DNA from: Caprimulgus europaeus
Taxonomy: Eukaryota > Chordata > Aves > Caprimulgiformes > Caprimulgidae
DNA length: 64,000 nucleotides
NCBI GenBank assembly: GCA_907165065.1
Contig: OU015524.1
Coordinates: forward strand, 24,970,295 to 25,034,294
Direction: 5' to 3'
Made by a program: the position numbers and the translations under genes. Below, piece after piece: positions 35,401 to 49,200 of this stretch. The notes beneath the pieces are model-generated. The model did no database searches. It saw nothing but the letters and a program-made list of their open reading frames with translations, and was not told where the DNA came from. Positions within the stretch are counted from its first letter, which is position 1. Each line of letters begins with the position of its first letter.

Positions 35401-38400
35401 CAGTTCTTTTTCCTTCTAGTTTTCTTTCTGCTTCCACCAGTTTTAGTGGTGATATACCTCCACTAAACACACACTAAGCTGAAGGCACTGAACAGTTACC
35501 ATGGAGGGCACTGCTTGTGCTATTGGAAATGCAAGGGAAAGGAGCTCACCTGGTCTGTAACCACAGATTGACTCTCCAGGACAGGCAGCCTGGGGGAAGG
35601 ATACTATCCTACAACAATTTCCCAAACCAGGCACAGACAGAGCTCCCTTTCCATGGATCCAGATCTCTATTTTTTGTGGATTTAGCAGCATGTCAGAAGG
35701 CACATGCAAAGATAGTTTCAAGTCCCCCTTTACACTGACTCTCTCCTGATGCTGTTTTGAGCAGGCGCTTACAGCCGGAGGGCACAGAGTGAGCAGGGGC
35801 TGCACTGACTCACCCTGGACTGGACAGAGTCCAAAAACAGCAGGCTGGGACAAACACTCAGCCCTTGTTTTCCAGCCTCACCTTTGCATCTGCTATGCCA
35901 GTTCCAAAGGGTGCAAGTAGAATAGCTGGCAATGGACTATACCCAAAACACCCTCTCCTCTTCACTCATACTGGCTTGTGGCCACACTACACAGATGGTG
36001 CAGAGCAAAGCAGTAGTACTCCAGAAAATATGATCTTTGATGTCCTCTGAATATTTACTTTCCAGCAGTCACTACTGGCCTCATATTATTTCATTTTTGT
36101 TGCTATGTGCATCCATCTGAAGTTTAAGAGAGTCTTTCACAAGTGTTGGACTAAATTTAACCTGTTCTTATTCTGCTAGTGCCCTGGGAACCTAGGCTAT
36201 GACCCTTCCCTATGTATATAAACTGCATGCAGCATGCTTATTTATATTAATAAGAAAATAAAATTCTTTGTCGCATCCTCCCTCCTCCATTGCAAGTTAC
36301 ATATATCAAGGCATGAAACCTGAACTTGAGTCAAGAAGGAGTTTTCAGGAATAACTGGACAAGAGGCACATCTGCTCCTTGGCATCATGGACAAATCACT
36401 AGCCAAGTTCCCTGGAGGTGAAAGCAAGCCCGCTTTCATTTTTCTTCCCTTGTTTCAATGAGAACCTTTCCTTTGCTGCATCATGTAGCATGACAGAGAG
36501 AGAGAGAGAATAAAGCCTTGAGAGTAATTACCACAAGTCAAAATCCTGAGTGGTCCTTTTAGGGAAGCATAACCCAGTTATCACTGAAAGGATGGTGTGG
36601 GTACTAACAGAAAAAAGGGAAGAACCATAAAAAGAAGTCTCATGTGGGAGAAAAGCTAGGAAGTCTCCCACATCCTTAGCAGAAGCACAGCTGGAAAGGA
36701 ACATTTTTCTAGTTTGCACTTGGCAAAGATGCCATGCTGATAGATGTAAGCGCTCGCAAGTATTGTTATTTTTTCATGTCAAGACATTGAACACTTGGAT
36801 AAACTCAAACTTCAAAATAACCCCTGATGTTCTTTAGAGGATGTCTGTGGAGTTGTGATGCAGGAAAACAGGTGTCGAGCCCAGTTAAAGTCCGAGGTAT
36901 GAAGAAGACACTGTGCAAAAGGTTTCTGACTCACACCAAGTCCACTTGTTTTGCTGTAGCCAGCTGCAGCGCAAGGAGACTCAGCTGCTCCTTGCGTTGC
37001 TGAGGTGGGGACACAAGCCATCGAGTGAAGTCCAGCCCAACATGCACAAAAAGCCAGTTAAGACTTCACAAAATGTGATTAACTTCAAACTGTGGGGATC
37101 AAATGCCTTTGTTAGCTTAATTTGCTAAGTAGAGTGGCAGAAGCTCTTAGCAATGAAGAAAGAGAGCAGGAAACAGCATCCTCCAAAAGGCAACATACCT
37201 GGAAATATATTAACATATGAATAATAAAAATCAAGAAAATGTGACATCAGCTATAAAAATACTCCTGGTAAAGATCTAAAGTAACTTCTCTAGGTTCCAT
37301 ACAATATTTTCATTACAGGAAACCAGCATTTCAGACATGTCCTACCAATACGCCCCTCCTTGTGGGATTTTGCAATTTTCATTTTACTCCTGCGTGGATG
37401 TTTAGCCAAGAAAATAAAGTTTTGGGGTTTAATCCCAACTCATTTAACATCTACCCATCCAGAGGAATGTAACTGGCCAGAAATTACAATGTTACATGCA
37501 CTTTAACACAGCTGGCATATAGTCAAATCAAGCAAACACTGGTTATGCAGAGCAGGTTACCTCACCAAAGGCCACCAGCTTATCTTTGTATTTCTCAAAG
37601 AGTGGGAGGACAGATTCCACATACCATAATAAACCATCTCACGTGCTTTGTGAAGACTGCTGGGTGCTGAGCTGAGCCATGGCCAAAAAAACCCACACGC
37701 AACTGTAATATTGCACATCTCGAAATGCAGATCATGAAAATGACAGTCCGGGACAGAGGGGATCAGTCTACTGCATTAACTAACAGCTTCTGGATAACCT
37801 ACTCAGCCCTTTAAGAAGAAAATGAAAAGGCAGATTCAAAGAGTGTTGCAGGGATGCTAGTCCAGGTAACTGCTAGTGAGCAGAGGAAGAAAGACCCCAT
37901 TCTTCCTAATTTGGCTGAACCAAGCTTCATCTTCTAAGAGCAGGGAAACCTCTGAGAAAGGCATCATGGCAGCTTAATAGGTCCCTGGCTGCCTGGTCCT
38001 GGGTGGTGTCCATCCCAAAGGAGAGTTGTCACTGCCAGGGAACAGGTCTTATTGAAGCAACCTACCAGATTAGTCCCACAAATCACTGTCTTCTCAGCTG
38101 AGCCCTTTGTCTCTGGGCTATTCAAAAGCACAGGATCACATTCATGAGCTGCACCAGCAAACAGCATATGGACACAACAATTTCCCTTCCTCCCTGCCCT
38201 CAGCTCTGGTAAAACTTCACTGTGGGCTTCCAGCAATGAGACCTCCATCCAGTGCCATGTGGGACAGAGGGTAAGCGGGAAGGAGACTTCTCCCTATCCC
38301 TAGAAGATGGGGGCAAGACAGCCTCTACCGGCAGGGCTCAAATACATCAGTCACTGTTGGCAAAAGTCAGCACTTACCCTCCGTCAGTGATGCCCCAGCA

Positions 38401-41400
38401 TTTACCCTCCCCTGCCACAATCTGCATTCACTAAGCCAGCAGGGATGAAGCAAGACCACTGCATGTAGCTGCACCTCTCCAAAAGAAGGGCATCCTAAAG
38501 ACTCCCAGAGGAAGCTCTGAGCATCCTGATGCCACAGCAGCCGCCAGGTGCTGATCAAGAAACAGCCTCTTTGGATAAATGGTCACACACACATGCAGGG
38601 ATTTGCAATGGATGTGCTGCACTCACTGGAAGTGCAGAAGGGATGATTTTGGAGGGCGTTGATGTGCTCCTGCATATTATAAACCATGTTAGCCCACTGC
38701 ACGTACACTTGCCATTGTCTCAACTCAGCACAGAGGTCTTGCGTAGTACAGAGCTGAGTTTCCACCCTGACTTTCCCAGGCAGGAATAATGGCCCCTAAA
38801 GAGAAGGGAAGTTATCCAGTGATGCTTTGATTGGAGCTCCCCACATAATGTTCCATTTAACTTCTTCCCACAGTGCTTGCTCCATTTGTTCGCTTCCTCC
38901 CCCTTTGTTGTGTGTCCAAAAAAGTTCTGAGCACAAAAATGCTCTCTCTATATATTTATAACAACAAGCCAGTGCCAATCAGGACTTCAAAGCTGCCCTC
39001 TCCAGGCAGTGTACTTCACGAAGACAGACCTTCCTGCTAGATAATCCCAGGTCTTTTCCATTTCATGGGTTCACCTGTGGTCATGTGCTGAGCAGACCTG
39101 GGAGGTCCCAAGCAGCAGGTTCAATGCCACCCAGGAGACGCAGTACCCAACCTACACACATTTGCATGGAAATTAGTTAAAGTGGTCATGCTGTCTCCTA
39201 GTCCACATCCACAACTCACCATTTTTGACAATAGTCAACAAAATTTGGCAGACAGACAGAGCTCTTGGAGATACAAAGTTCCTACAGGGTTTGTGAGAGT
39301 TGGTGGCTGTGTAGATGACACCGACCTTGTCCACTCCTCCTCAGGGCTACCAAGAGGAGGCACACACCCAGCTGCTGAGTCTGACGCCGGCAGCTACCCA
39401 AACGTAACCTACGACTAATCTCAGCACGAGCTATTTCTTGCCTAAATGGCAATCCAAGAAGTGCAGGGAGAAGACATGAAAGAGAGCTGGGGAGTTACAA
39501 AGCGGCCACAGGGACACAGAAGAAAGCTGAAGTACTGTGGTGGGCAGAGCCCAGAGGGTACATGGAGGAGCTGGTGGTACCACAGCAGGGATCAGGGGGA
39601 CATACAGGGAACTGGAAATACAGCACTGGGAGTGCTGGGTTATAATGGGAGCATCACAGGATATGGGTAGGAGGCTGGGATTGCCGCAGTGAGGATGTCA
39701 CCAATCCCTGGGAGAAAAAAAGCTTTATTGGTTGTGCTGCTTGTGAGATAACTTGTCTTTTATCAATGAGGGACACATGTACCTTATCTGTGCCGCAGCG
39801 GGGCACTGACAAAGAGCTAAGTGCCTGTTTGCACCCTTGGGTGACAGATCATACAGCCCTGCCACAGCCTAAATAGCAGAGACAAAATCTAAACATGCAT
39901 ATTAAAAAAGTTAAACCCAGGGTCCACATCCTGTTACAGAAATACAAATACATGTGGGAAGGAAGGAGGCAGGCACCTCACCTGGACTGCGGCACTGCAC
40001 TGCCCATCTGCTCTGCTCCAAATCGGACGAACCCAGAACACGCAGTGACAGATCAGGATGCCTTTGGGGGGTGGGAGAAGGCAGAGGCATGTCAGCTGTT
40101 ATTCCCTGGCAGTAAGCATGGCCCAGGTGCAGTGCGTGCCAGCAGCCATGGGGACTTTGCAGCAGATGAGGAAGACGCCCGTCACGGTGCCATGGCACAC
40201 AGCTCCGCTGCTGTTCAGCACTATGGGCTTCAGCAATAGGGACTAGGCAGGGTGGGGAGCACAAAGAGCTCTCCCATCTCTGCAGGTAGGCTTTAACAGC
40301 CAGCCCAGACACAGCCTGTGAACTGAACCAGCCTACCTGCCAGGTGATACCTCTGAGGCACCACAGGTTCAATCACACTGCCAGTGGGTGTTGTGATTTT
40401 TCCAACCCCTGCACTTCCAAAACAGTGGGATGCAGCCCTGCTTCCCCCCATGTTGGTGCTGCTTCATGGTCTTTCAGGCAGCTGTACTCACTCCTGTGCT
40501 GGGAAGCTGAAGGTTTGCTCAGCCACATTGCATCGCCTGTGTTCTGCCATGGCAGGTTGGGCTCATCTGTATGCAGCCACCGACCATGGATGCCACACAG
40601 CTGCCTCACCAGCCCTTCAGGGCCAGTCTACATAGACATATTACCCCAGCCAGGCATCACAGGCAAAATCCATATATTTTGGTGCTGACTGTTGCTTTGG
40701 TATGGGAACCTCAGATAAGTCCCCAAACGCTGTTGCAGAAGTAGCTTGCTCTCCAGACCACAGCCCTTTGAAATCAGGCCAGATCTTCCTGTTCTGTGCA
40801 TGTGGCACTTCTCTGTACATTTTTTCACCTTTCCCTCAAGTTCCTCGATGCCACCTGCACACTCGCTACACGACAAGCACTCCATGCGCCAGCAGTTCTG
40901 TGCACCAAAGCTCTCTGCGTCAGCCAAGCCAAACACCAGCACTGCACGTTAAGCTGTTTTCTAGGGCAGAGAGGGGCTACCCCTCGCACCTACAGACTCC
41001 TTGTCCCAGTGCTTCATTATTTCTGCTTTTTCAAGTGAACCACAACACCATTTTCATCAGCAGACCCAGGCAGGGTAGTGGCACTGATCTCCTGTGTTTG
41101 CACTAAGCGCCCGGTTGGCAGCACCATGCATCTGGGGAGACTGGTATGTGTTCCTGCCCCAAACACGTGTTCATCAGGGCTACCATCCTCACTACATTTT
41201 CTCACTGTTTTGTCATTCACTGCAGCTCAAAGAGGGGCATAAATACTTGGCAGGCCCTGGAGGGGGTACTTCGTACGCACTGCATGGTGAGGCCACCACA
41301 CAGTGCAGTGAGGGTTATCATGACCATGCCCCAACCGATTCACACCGACAGAAGAGCCAGCCTCAGCAGGGGAAATGAACAGATTGATAACCGCCTGCTG

Positions 41401-42556
41401 AAGAGGAAAATGCTGAGGCGACTAGGTCCTATGGCAATTTGTATCCTTTCTTTGATCTCAGCTGTACCTTTGTACTGCATATAGAAAGCAAAGAGAAGAA
41501 CAACAAACCTTTCTGCTAAGCCAGTGACTCCCTCAAATTCATTTTCCTGCTCTGTAACAGGAACAGAGGCTCAAACCCGAGCCTGCATTAATGAAAAAAC
41601 AAACAAAAGCAGAAGTTTATTAGTGATAAAAGTTGCATTTCCAGCCAATTCTTTATTTGCTTTTGCCTTTAAAGAGCCTATCTATGCATTGCATAGGAGC
41701 CTGTTGGAAGCACCCCCAGTAAAAGTCTTTGGTCCATTTGTTTAAGCTCTTATCACAACGAACAGCAGGATTAAACAGTATATCATCCCCTGGGCCTCAT
41801 CACCATGTCCTCGCTTGTTCCCATGTCAAAATCTGGAAAAACTCATCACCCTTACAGTTTGTCCCTGTTAATCCATGATTAAAAACGGGTTTCAGAAGAA
41901 AGGCCCTTGAAAGATGATCCACCTGTACCCCTCCAAAAACTATTTGAGTGAGCACATGCAGAGTCCTTTGACAGACCCTTAGCTATTAGTCCTGAACTTA
42001 GAGGGGATTTCCAGGATCTGAGGAGTTCAAGTGAATTATGCTGAACCTTTTAGTTCTACTATACCCACTCCACTCTTGCAAGTCACTTGGCCTTCAGGCA
42101 AAATCACTTCAGTCTTAATCACTTCAATCTTGTTCCACATTGAGTCCTGCAAACAGCCTGGTAGGGTGGTGAAAGGGCAAAGACACCAACCAGCTGAGGA
42201 GTTGCAATTGCAGGGTCTTTATAGCCCCTGCTACTGATTCAAGGTGCTCATTGAACAAGAAAGGTGCAAAGTGCCTCTGTGTGATTTCCTAGCCATTGAT
42301 GGCATTCACTGGTCCACTATTTTGTTTCTATCAACAGACAAACCCACTTCATAAGCTCTTTAGATCTACAAGCTCCACGTCTCAGCCTTTGGAAAGTACC
42401 TTCATATTATTATCTCATCCTGCATCCCCCTCATTTATGCCTGGTGTTAAACTGTGCACTCACTGTAAGTCCTTGCACATGTGGGAGTCCCTACTGCACA
42501 CAGTGCATCTGTGTGCATCATTTTAAGCCTGGAAAGAACCAAGCTACATGGGTTTT

Positions 42557-42579
42557 TTGTTTGTTTGTTTGTTTGTTTT
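42557..42579 (+). repeat. (GTTT)n microsatellite
   Basis: Five tandem GTTT units following a T run. No flanking repeat family was recognised, so it may be a decayed retroposon tail or a simple repeat. Confidence 0.85.
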
Positions 42580-43329
42580 CTGGCAGAAGCTGTAACAGCC
42601 AGAGCTATATCAGTAAGAGAGTACTGACCAACGAGTGAGGCACCCTGAAGGCACTAATTATGCCAAAGAAATCACAAACCTTTCTTGATTTTTCTATCAC
42701 ATCATGTACACCCAGCAAGATAAAGAGACATCAGTTGTACAAAGCGCAATGAGATCTGCTGTTTGTAGCATCCCAGCAAAAGGTGATGGCTAAAGGTCTC
42801 AGATGGAGCTTGGGACCTACTGCTTTCCATACCACTGCAGATCATCTGTGCCATTCCATCTCTGTGAGACAGAGGTCACCATGGATGTTAGTGTCTCCCA
42901 AAATTAATGGCATGACTGAAAAGAAAACTTGGGGTCAACTAACTCTGTGCTTTCTCCTTTCCCCACAGGTTTTCCGAAAGCTCAAGGCATCCAGCTAAAT
43001 TTGCACAGGGTCCTTCCCCCAGTATGTCCCAGGCCACCCCAGTATCCTGTGCTACACAGGAGGGGACATGACTTGTCCAGAAAACCAAAGAATCTGCAAC
43101 AGGGTTCAACACACACAGTGATATTGCTAAGGCCAGCCTTTGTGGGGATGGAGGGTTTCCTGGTGTGCAGCCACACGGCTTCCCCATGAGCCACCCTGCC
43201 TTCCTGAGCCACTTCAGACCAGGTGTTAGCCCAGGACTGCAGGTAGAAATGCAAGCTCTCTGTTAAATTCCTCTTTCAAGGTCAAGACACAGGCAGGTTG
43301 ATATTCAAAATCCCCTGGATGTGACCCTG

Positions 43330-43425
43330 TGCAATGTGCTCTAGGTTTACTTACTTTGGCAGGGGCGCTGGACTAGATGATCTTCAGAGGTCCCTTCCAA
43401 GCCCTACCATTTTGTGATTCTGTGA
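43330..43425 (+). repeat. CR1 LINE, 3'-end remnant
   Basis: GGCAGGGGCGCTGGACTAGA, GATCTTCAGAGGTCCCTTCC and CATTTTGTGATTCTGTGATG match the CR1 3' end in sense orientation. About 95 bp remain. Confidence 0.9.
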
Positions 43426-44689
43426 TGACTGCTGAGGGATCAAGCTTGGAAGCTGCACTTCCTGAAAGATTTAGGTTCTCCTTGCAAAGTAACGACTTTA
43501 TTTCCAGCTCCTGCTGGCCACCCCGCCCCGGCACTGGCAGCAGGGGGCCGGGGCACAGCTTGTGCAGCAAAGCCAATGGCACCAGGGAAAGGGTGCTACT
43601 TCCAACCCTTGTTTGCTCTTAGGGATGCCAAGACCAAGTGGGAATGACACTGCATTTTTTTTCCTACACCATGACTTAGCTCAGGCGCCGCAAGTCTACG
43701 GAGAGGACAAAGTGGGTCTGTTTTGCCACAGGCGCCCTGCCAGGCTCACCCTACCCATGGCAGCTGCGGTCCAGGTTTCCCTTGCCCAGGGGAAAGCAAC
43801 TCTGTCTCTCCTTCCCCAGCCCTGACCATGCTCCCATGCCACCTCTGGGCCCTTCTGCTGCAGAAACAGGGGACACAGGCTGTCCCACAGAGCCCCCCAC
43901 GGCCCATGCAAGGCTGGCCACCCTCAGCAGTGCCCTGCCGAGCTGGGAGCTGCAGAACGAGAGGGTGTCTACACGTTTTCACAGCACAGCACAGCAGCAG
44001 CAGAAGGGATTCAAGAGCTCAGGCCAGGTATCTGAGCAAAGGTTAAGCCTGAACCAGAGCAATGTGACCTCTTTGCAAAAAGAGGGATTTTGAGCAGACT
44101 AAATGCCTGATATTCCCCGTTTGTAAAACCAGTGTTTTCATCTAAGGCTAAGAATGTTGTAGAGAATAATAAGGCCAAAACTCTGCAAACACTTGGACAT
44201 TGGCAGACTTTTTACTGCGAGCATCTTCATCCATAACCGCATTTTCACGCGATACTGGGAGTTCTCCTCTCCTGCAGGCAGCAAGAAGCATGCATAAGGC
44301 TGCCTGGTATCACCCAATTAGCATCTCCAATGACAACATGATTATTAATCATCAATATCACATTAATATTCTCAAGACTAGTGCACACCTGTTCCCTAGC
44401 ACCATCTGGAGGCAAATTCTGTCCTTCACACGGCTTAGTGGAAATGGTGCTTGTAGATGCACGGTAACAAATGGCTCCAACAACTCTGGGTCAAACATTC
44501 AGCAAAGATTCAGGTGTTTGCTGCTCTGAATACACATTGTCATACAGACAAATTATTCATTATTTGCTGCAGGCCAAAAACTGTTTATGAGCATATGTTT
44601 AAACTTAATAAGCTAACTCTAGGGAAAAAGCAGAACATGGCTGTTCTGCTCAAGGTGGAAAAAACTCCAAAAAACCTCTTGACAATGTG

Positions 44690-45640
44690 GTGTGGTGGTT
44701 TAACCCACAGTAGGACCATGCGGTCCTGCACTCACTCCCCACCACCCACTGAGATGGGAAGGAAATCACAGCAAAGGGGGCACAGATTAGGATGAAGGAC
44801 AGGGACAGCTCACTCACCAGTTATGGTCACGGGCAAAACAGACTCAACTTGAGGAAAAAAAATCAATTTAATTTGTTGCCACTCATCCGAGTAGCACAGT
44901 GAGACATAACCACATCTTACAACACCTTCCCCCACCCCTCCCTTCATCCCAGGCTCAAATCACTTTGCTCCCCGAGTTCTCTACCTTCCCCACTCAGCAG
45001 CACAGGGGACAGGGAATGGGGGTTGCAGTCAGTTCACCTCTGCTGCTCTTCCCAGCATGAAAGTCCAGGAACAATGTGTTCCAACACAAGCTTCCCATGG
45101 AGTCACAAACCTCTTTGGGCACAGCTCCTGGCTCTAGCATGGGGACACCCATGGGCTGTAGGCAGGCCTCCAGTCTAGTACCTCCTCACCCCCCAGCTCT
45201 GGGGATCCACTCCCACTCTGGCACTGAGTGTCTTTGGGGTCTCAATTTCAGTCACACTTGCCCTTGGCCTCAGCTTTCTGCTCCAGCATGAAGTCCTCCA
45301 TGGCCAATACGTGGCCATCTGCTCTGTCATTGAGCTTCCATGGGCTGCAGGAACCTCCTTTGCCTTCTCTTACTCCATGTAGTTGAACTGGGTGTCTTGA
45401 GGTTCTCTGTCCTCCCCCTCCTCCTTTTTCCTCCTGCCAACAAAGCTCTCTCTTTAGGCTTATGATCTTCTTTTGTTCAGGTCAAGGGCCTCTCCACCAG
45501 GTTCTCTCCACCTTCTTTTCAAGACCATCCTTCCTCTCACAAATAAGGATTTGCAGAAGCATTTCTCTATTGCTAATTGTCTCAGCCTGGGCTAGGGGGG
45601 GACACATGACACCTTGCACGACACCTTGCCAAGATTTGAG
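44690..45640 (+). mobile_element. Old ERVL-like LTR (solo LTR or LTR-derived fossil)
   Basis: Begins TGTGGTGGTTTAACCC and continues CACTCACTCCCCACCACCCA, then GGGCAAAACAGACTCAACTT and AATCAATTTAATTTGTTGCC, CACCTTCCCCCACCCCTCCC and GGGAATGGGGGTTGCAGTCA. The second part shows the loosely periodic 'CTCCAGCATG ... CCATGGGCTGCAG' units found in a group of large avian ERVL LTRs. No gag, pol or env sequence was seen on either side, so it is best read as a solo LTR. It is strongly diverged and therefore old. The start is fairly clear; the right end is an estimate, because no confident terminal CA or target duplication could be assigned. Confidence 0.65.
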
Positions 45641-46191
45641 CAACGGTTAAGTTACTGTACACAAGGGAAGAGGACAGAAGGAAGAGAAACTCTGCAATTC
45701 TTTCCTTCCAACTGTATTTTGAAGGAAATCAGAGTTGTTGCTTCTGTACCATTCACAGAGCCCAGTCAACACAACATAACAAAGAACGTCCACCCATTTG
45801 GGTTTTTTTAGTGGCTCAGAAACGGGTTGTGCAGTCTGAGAGTCATAACAGGAGCTGTGTCATGCAACCATGTGACTTTCAGTCACAAGAAACTAAGGAA
45901 TGAGGAGGACATTAAGCACCCCACATTAGCCATCTCCCAGACTAGAAGCAGATGAGCAAGGAGTCTGAGAAACCAACCTGACAATTTTATGGTGTTGCTC
46001 TTTACAAAGTATTTGTTCAGAGAGGTGCAAATGAACAACCTGTCTTTATCACACCCAAGAGATGACAATGGTGCATATCAAGGGTCTTTGAGAAACTCCC
46101 TTTATCCATCCTATGCATCTATATAATACTCAGGTCACTTCTTGAACTTTCCAACAGTGAAGCTCCACTTTAAGACAAGATACACCTTGGT

Positions 46192-46197
46192 TTTATT
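46192..46197 (-). promoter_or_regulatory. TATDN3: TATDN3 polyadenylation signal AATAAA
   Basis: The minus strand reads AATAAA at 46197-46192, 54 bp after the TATDN3 stop codon, followed by a GT-rich stretch (GGTGTATCTTGT). It implies a very short 3' UTR ending near 46175. Confidence 0.75.
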
Positions 46198-46250
46198 AAT
46201 TACACCATAAATAACAGTTTCTGCAATATCATATATTTCAGTTTCTGAAT

Positions 46251-49200
46251 CTATACCCGAAGAAAGTTCTGAAGTTTAGGGAATACTTTCAGTGCATTCT
46301 GTGTAGTCACTGCTATAACTTCTTCAACTGTAATTCCTTTAATTTTGGCAATATATTCTGCAGCAATGTAAATATTTTTCGGTTCATTTCTCACCTGAAA
46401 ACAAACAAACAAAAAAAGCCAGACCAAATTACAGATCCCCACAGATCACAGGTGTTTCAGATTCAGTCACAACCTCAGTCACATTGTGGCATGCGTGCCA
46501 GAGAAATTACATGTATTTACTCCTCTTGGGTTATTCTCCCCTTTGCCCATTCTGGGAATTTCTCCTTTCCCAGCCTCAGGAACACTGACTTGTTAATCTC
46601 AAAATTTTCACATGGCAACCTCTTTCATGCCTGGTTCTTGCTTACGCTACTTCACTCTCCCATGCCAGTAACTGACCTCCATAAGGTGTGGGTTTGGATA
46701 TACATACATAGAAGTACCCCCCCACCCCCATTATTTACCTGTTTTTCAGGTCCCAGAGCAGGAGAGTCAGTTTCCAAGCACATACTTTCCAGAGGTAACA
46801 GTTTCACAAGCTTCTGCTTCTTGGAAGAAAATAAGACAAGCTATTAAACACTTTATGCACTTAGACCTGTGGGAGGGAAAAAAAAAAAAGTATGAAGGGA
46901 TGATATCTTTTGCATTTAAAAGCAATGTCAAAAGACTTTGGTGCCACTGTCTGCATTTTATCAACAATTTCAGAATGGAAGCAAGAATACCAGGAGCTGC
47001 TCAAGATGTCCCTTCAAATTAGAATTATCCTGTTTTCTAAATAGCTGAAGTGCTATTAACTAAACACTGAATCCATTGTTATTTATTACATCATGTAGTT
47101 GTATTGCACAGAATAACAGCAATTTTAATTTGCTATTTTTATGTATATATATTTGTGTACTTTTTCCCCCCATCTCTGCTTTTACTCCCTCAACCCCAGT
47201 TTGCATTCTTTTCTCCAAGTTCCTAACCTCATCCCCATCTACATCCATCCCTCACACCCCCTCCACTTGAATCATGCCTTTTCTTTTTATATTTCCTGAG
47301 CTTATCACAGAAAGTCATGATGGTACAGGATGGAAACAGACTGCTACCCCAAAATAAGAGGCTAGCATAGCTTGTGGCAGCCCAGAGTAGAAATTAAAAG
47401 GGGAGCCTCACCAAATCAAGGGCTGAACCTGACCAATGCTGTCTTTAAGCAATTTAGCTGCTTCTTTGCTGGGCACACCTTGTGATAACCACAATTTTTC
47501 AAAGGTCTGTAACTGAGCCAATTGTGAGCAGATTTCCTTTTGAACAGAAAGTGCCACAGCACTGAGACAGAAATGAGTCCTTTTCCATGTGTCATGTTCC
47601 TACTCTAAAAGAGTATGGTGACTGAAGTTTCCAAAGAAGAGTTCACCAGAAACCACACTCAAATGAGAAAGAAATGCCTATTTTCTTAACCCTTGTTTCT
47701 TAGGAACAGTTGAACTGTTTGAGCCAAAATTTTCCCCCAAAAGTCTAGCTAAAGCAAAAGCCCCAGGTGGAAATTTATCTAAAGTAAAAATGTGTAAAAA
47801 AAAAAATATATACATATAAGCAACTGAAACTCTACTGAGAAGTATCAGGTGACAGCAACTGTGAGTACTGCTAGTTCCACTTCAAAACGTACAGACTTAA
47901 AAAAAAGCTTATTGTTGAGCTGCTGTGACAGTGAAAACAGTCAGATTTGCCATCATGATATGCTGTCAGCTACTACCTGCAAGCCCCAAGCATCAAGAAG
48001 GAGCAAACCCCTTTAAACGTTACCTGTTCACTCCTTATAATGGAAGGAGGAATGGAGAAGTAGTATCCAGCTTTCACCCCTTCCATCGCTATAGATGGCT
48101 TCCCATCAAATGCATGGAGCAACACCTTTGTAGCACCTCAGAGAAAAGCAGCAAACCAAATAATTAGCAGTGCTTATACCAGGTCTGTGATGTCAGCTTC
48201 CAGGTGGACCTCGGTCCCACAAAGAGTGAATACAGAATCTCTGCATTATTCCTGACAAGTTTCACATACAAAAAAAAATGGTGTGAGGATATGGCATAAC
48301 TGAAGAAATTCTGCTGACAAAAGCCATGACAGAGAAAATGCATTAAAAATATAGCTAAAATGCATTAAAAATATACCTTGTTTCTTTAAGAGATTAATGG
48401 TTGGCCTTCCAGCTGAGCGGGAATGAACATTTCTGCACAGCAAGGAGAGACCCAGCATTAGGAAATCCAGTAAAATACTTTTGTTTTGTAAACACAAATG
48501 AACTAACAGCAGCCTGTGAAGAAAATAATTAATCTCTATAACACCTTTTATCAGGAAAAAAAAATCTAGAGATGTATATATGAATCATTTTAGCCACAGT
48601 GAAGATATAACAACATAGCAAGGACAGGACACAGAAGACCACTGTATTCAAGTGCAAACACAGGTTAAAAATCTATAATTAATCTCAAACTGAAGACTGA
48701 GAGGACATTAATGCCAGTTTAATCCATATAAGAAAAGTTCTGTGGGCTCTTAGTAACTCTAAATCCTGGGAAATATTTCCACATGTTACTGAGATCTGGC
48801 AAATTCTCCTACTACTATAAACAAAACCTACAAAGGCAAATCCAGTCTTCTTGCTAATTCAATCTGCTTGATCAAAGCCTGTCTTTGTCCTTCTTTCTGT
48901 TCATCCGTGCTGGCAAATCTGGGAGTGAAATCTAGTCCAACCTACAGTACAAGAAGAGAAGTGAAAAAATTTTACAGACCTAATGCTTGACTAAACCACA
49001 ATACCATATATAAAGGCAAAAAATGCTTCAAAATTGCAAAGCATTTCAAAATATATATGCTAGAAACTCCAATTAAAATGAGCTCAACTGTAGCTTAACT
49101 CAGAAAGGAATTCTTTCTCAACCATAAGCTTTCCATCTAGGAAAGCATTTGTGGGCAGACAGTTACTAGCAAGTGTATCTAACATTTTAATCCGTAACTG

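Larger units (their letters stand above)
26661..46170. other. Large intergenic region between FLVCR1 and TATDN3
   Basis: About 19.5 kb without a gene I can recognise. It contains a CR1 copy (32163-32460), a CR1 end (43330-43425), a GTTT microsatellite (42557-42579), an AG repeat (36495-36508) and an ERVL-like LTR fossil (44690-45640). Open frames of up to about 150 codons occur on both strands, for example 39911-40372, 40344-40688 and 43723-44093. They overlap one another, carry no known motif and are not joined by splice signals I could follow. In mammals SPATA45 sits in this interval; no similar sequence was noticed. A lncRNA cannot be excluded. Confidence 0.55.

Noticed and set aside
42950-43010. 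Apparent splice acceptor (CTTTCCCCACAG) followed by a short open stretch
   Set aside because: A strong-looking acceptor occurs, but the following frame closes within 36 bp and no matching upstream exon was found.
43562-44093. Overlapping GC-rich frames with an exon-like look
   Set aside because: Several frames on both strands are open over the same bases, and no motif or consistent splice pattern ties any of them to a gene.
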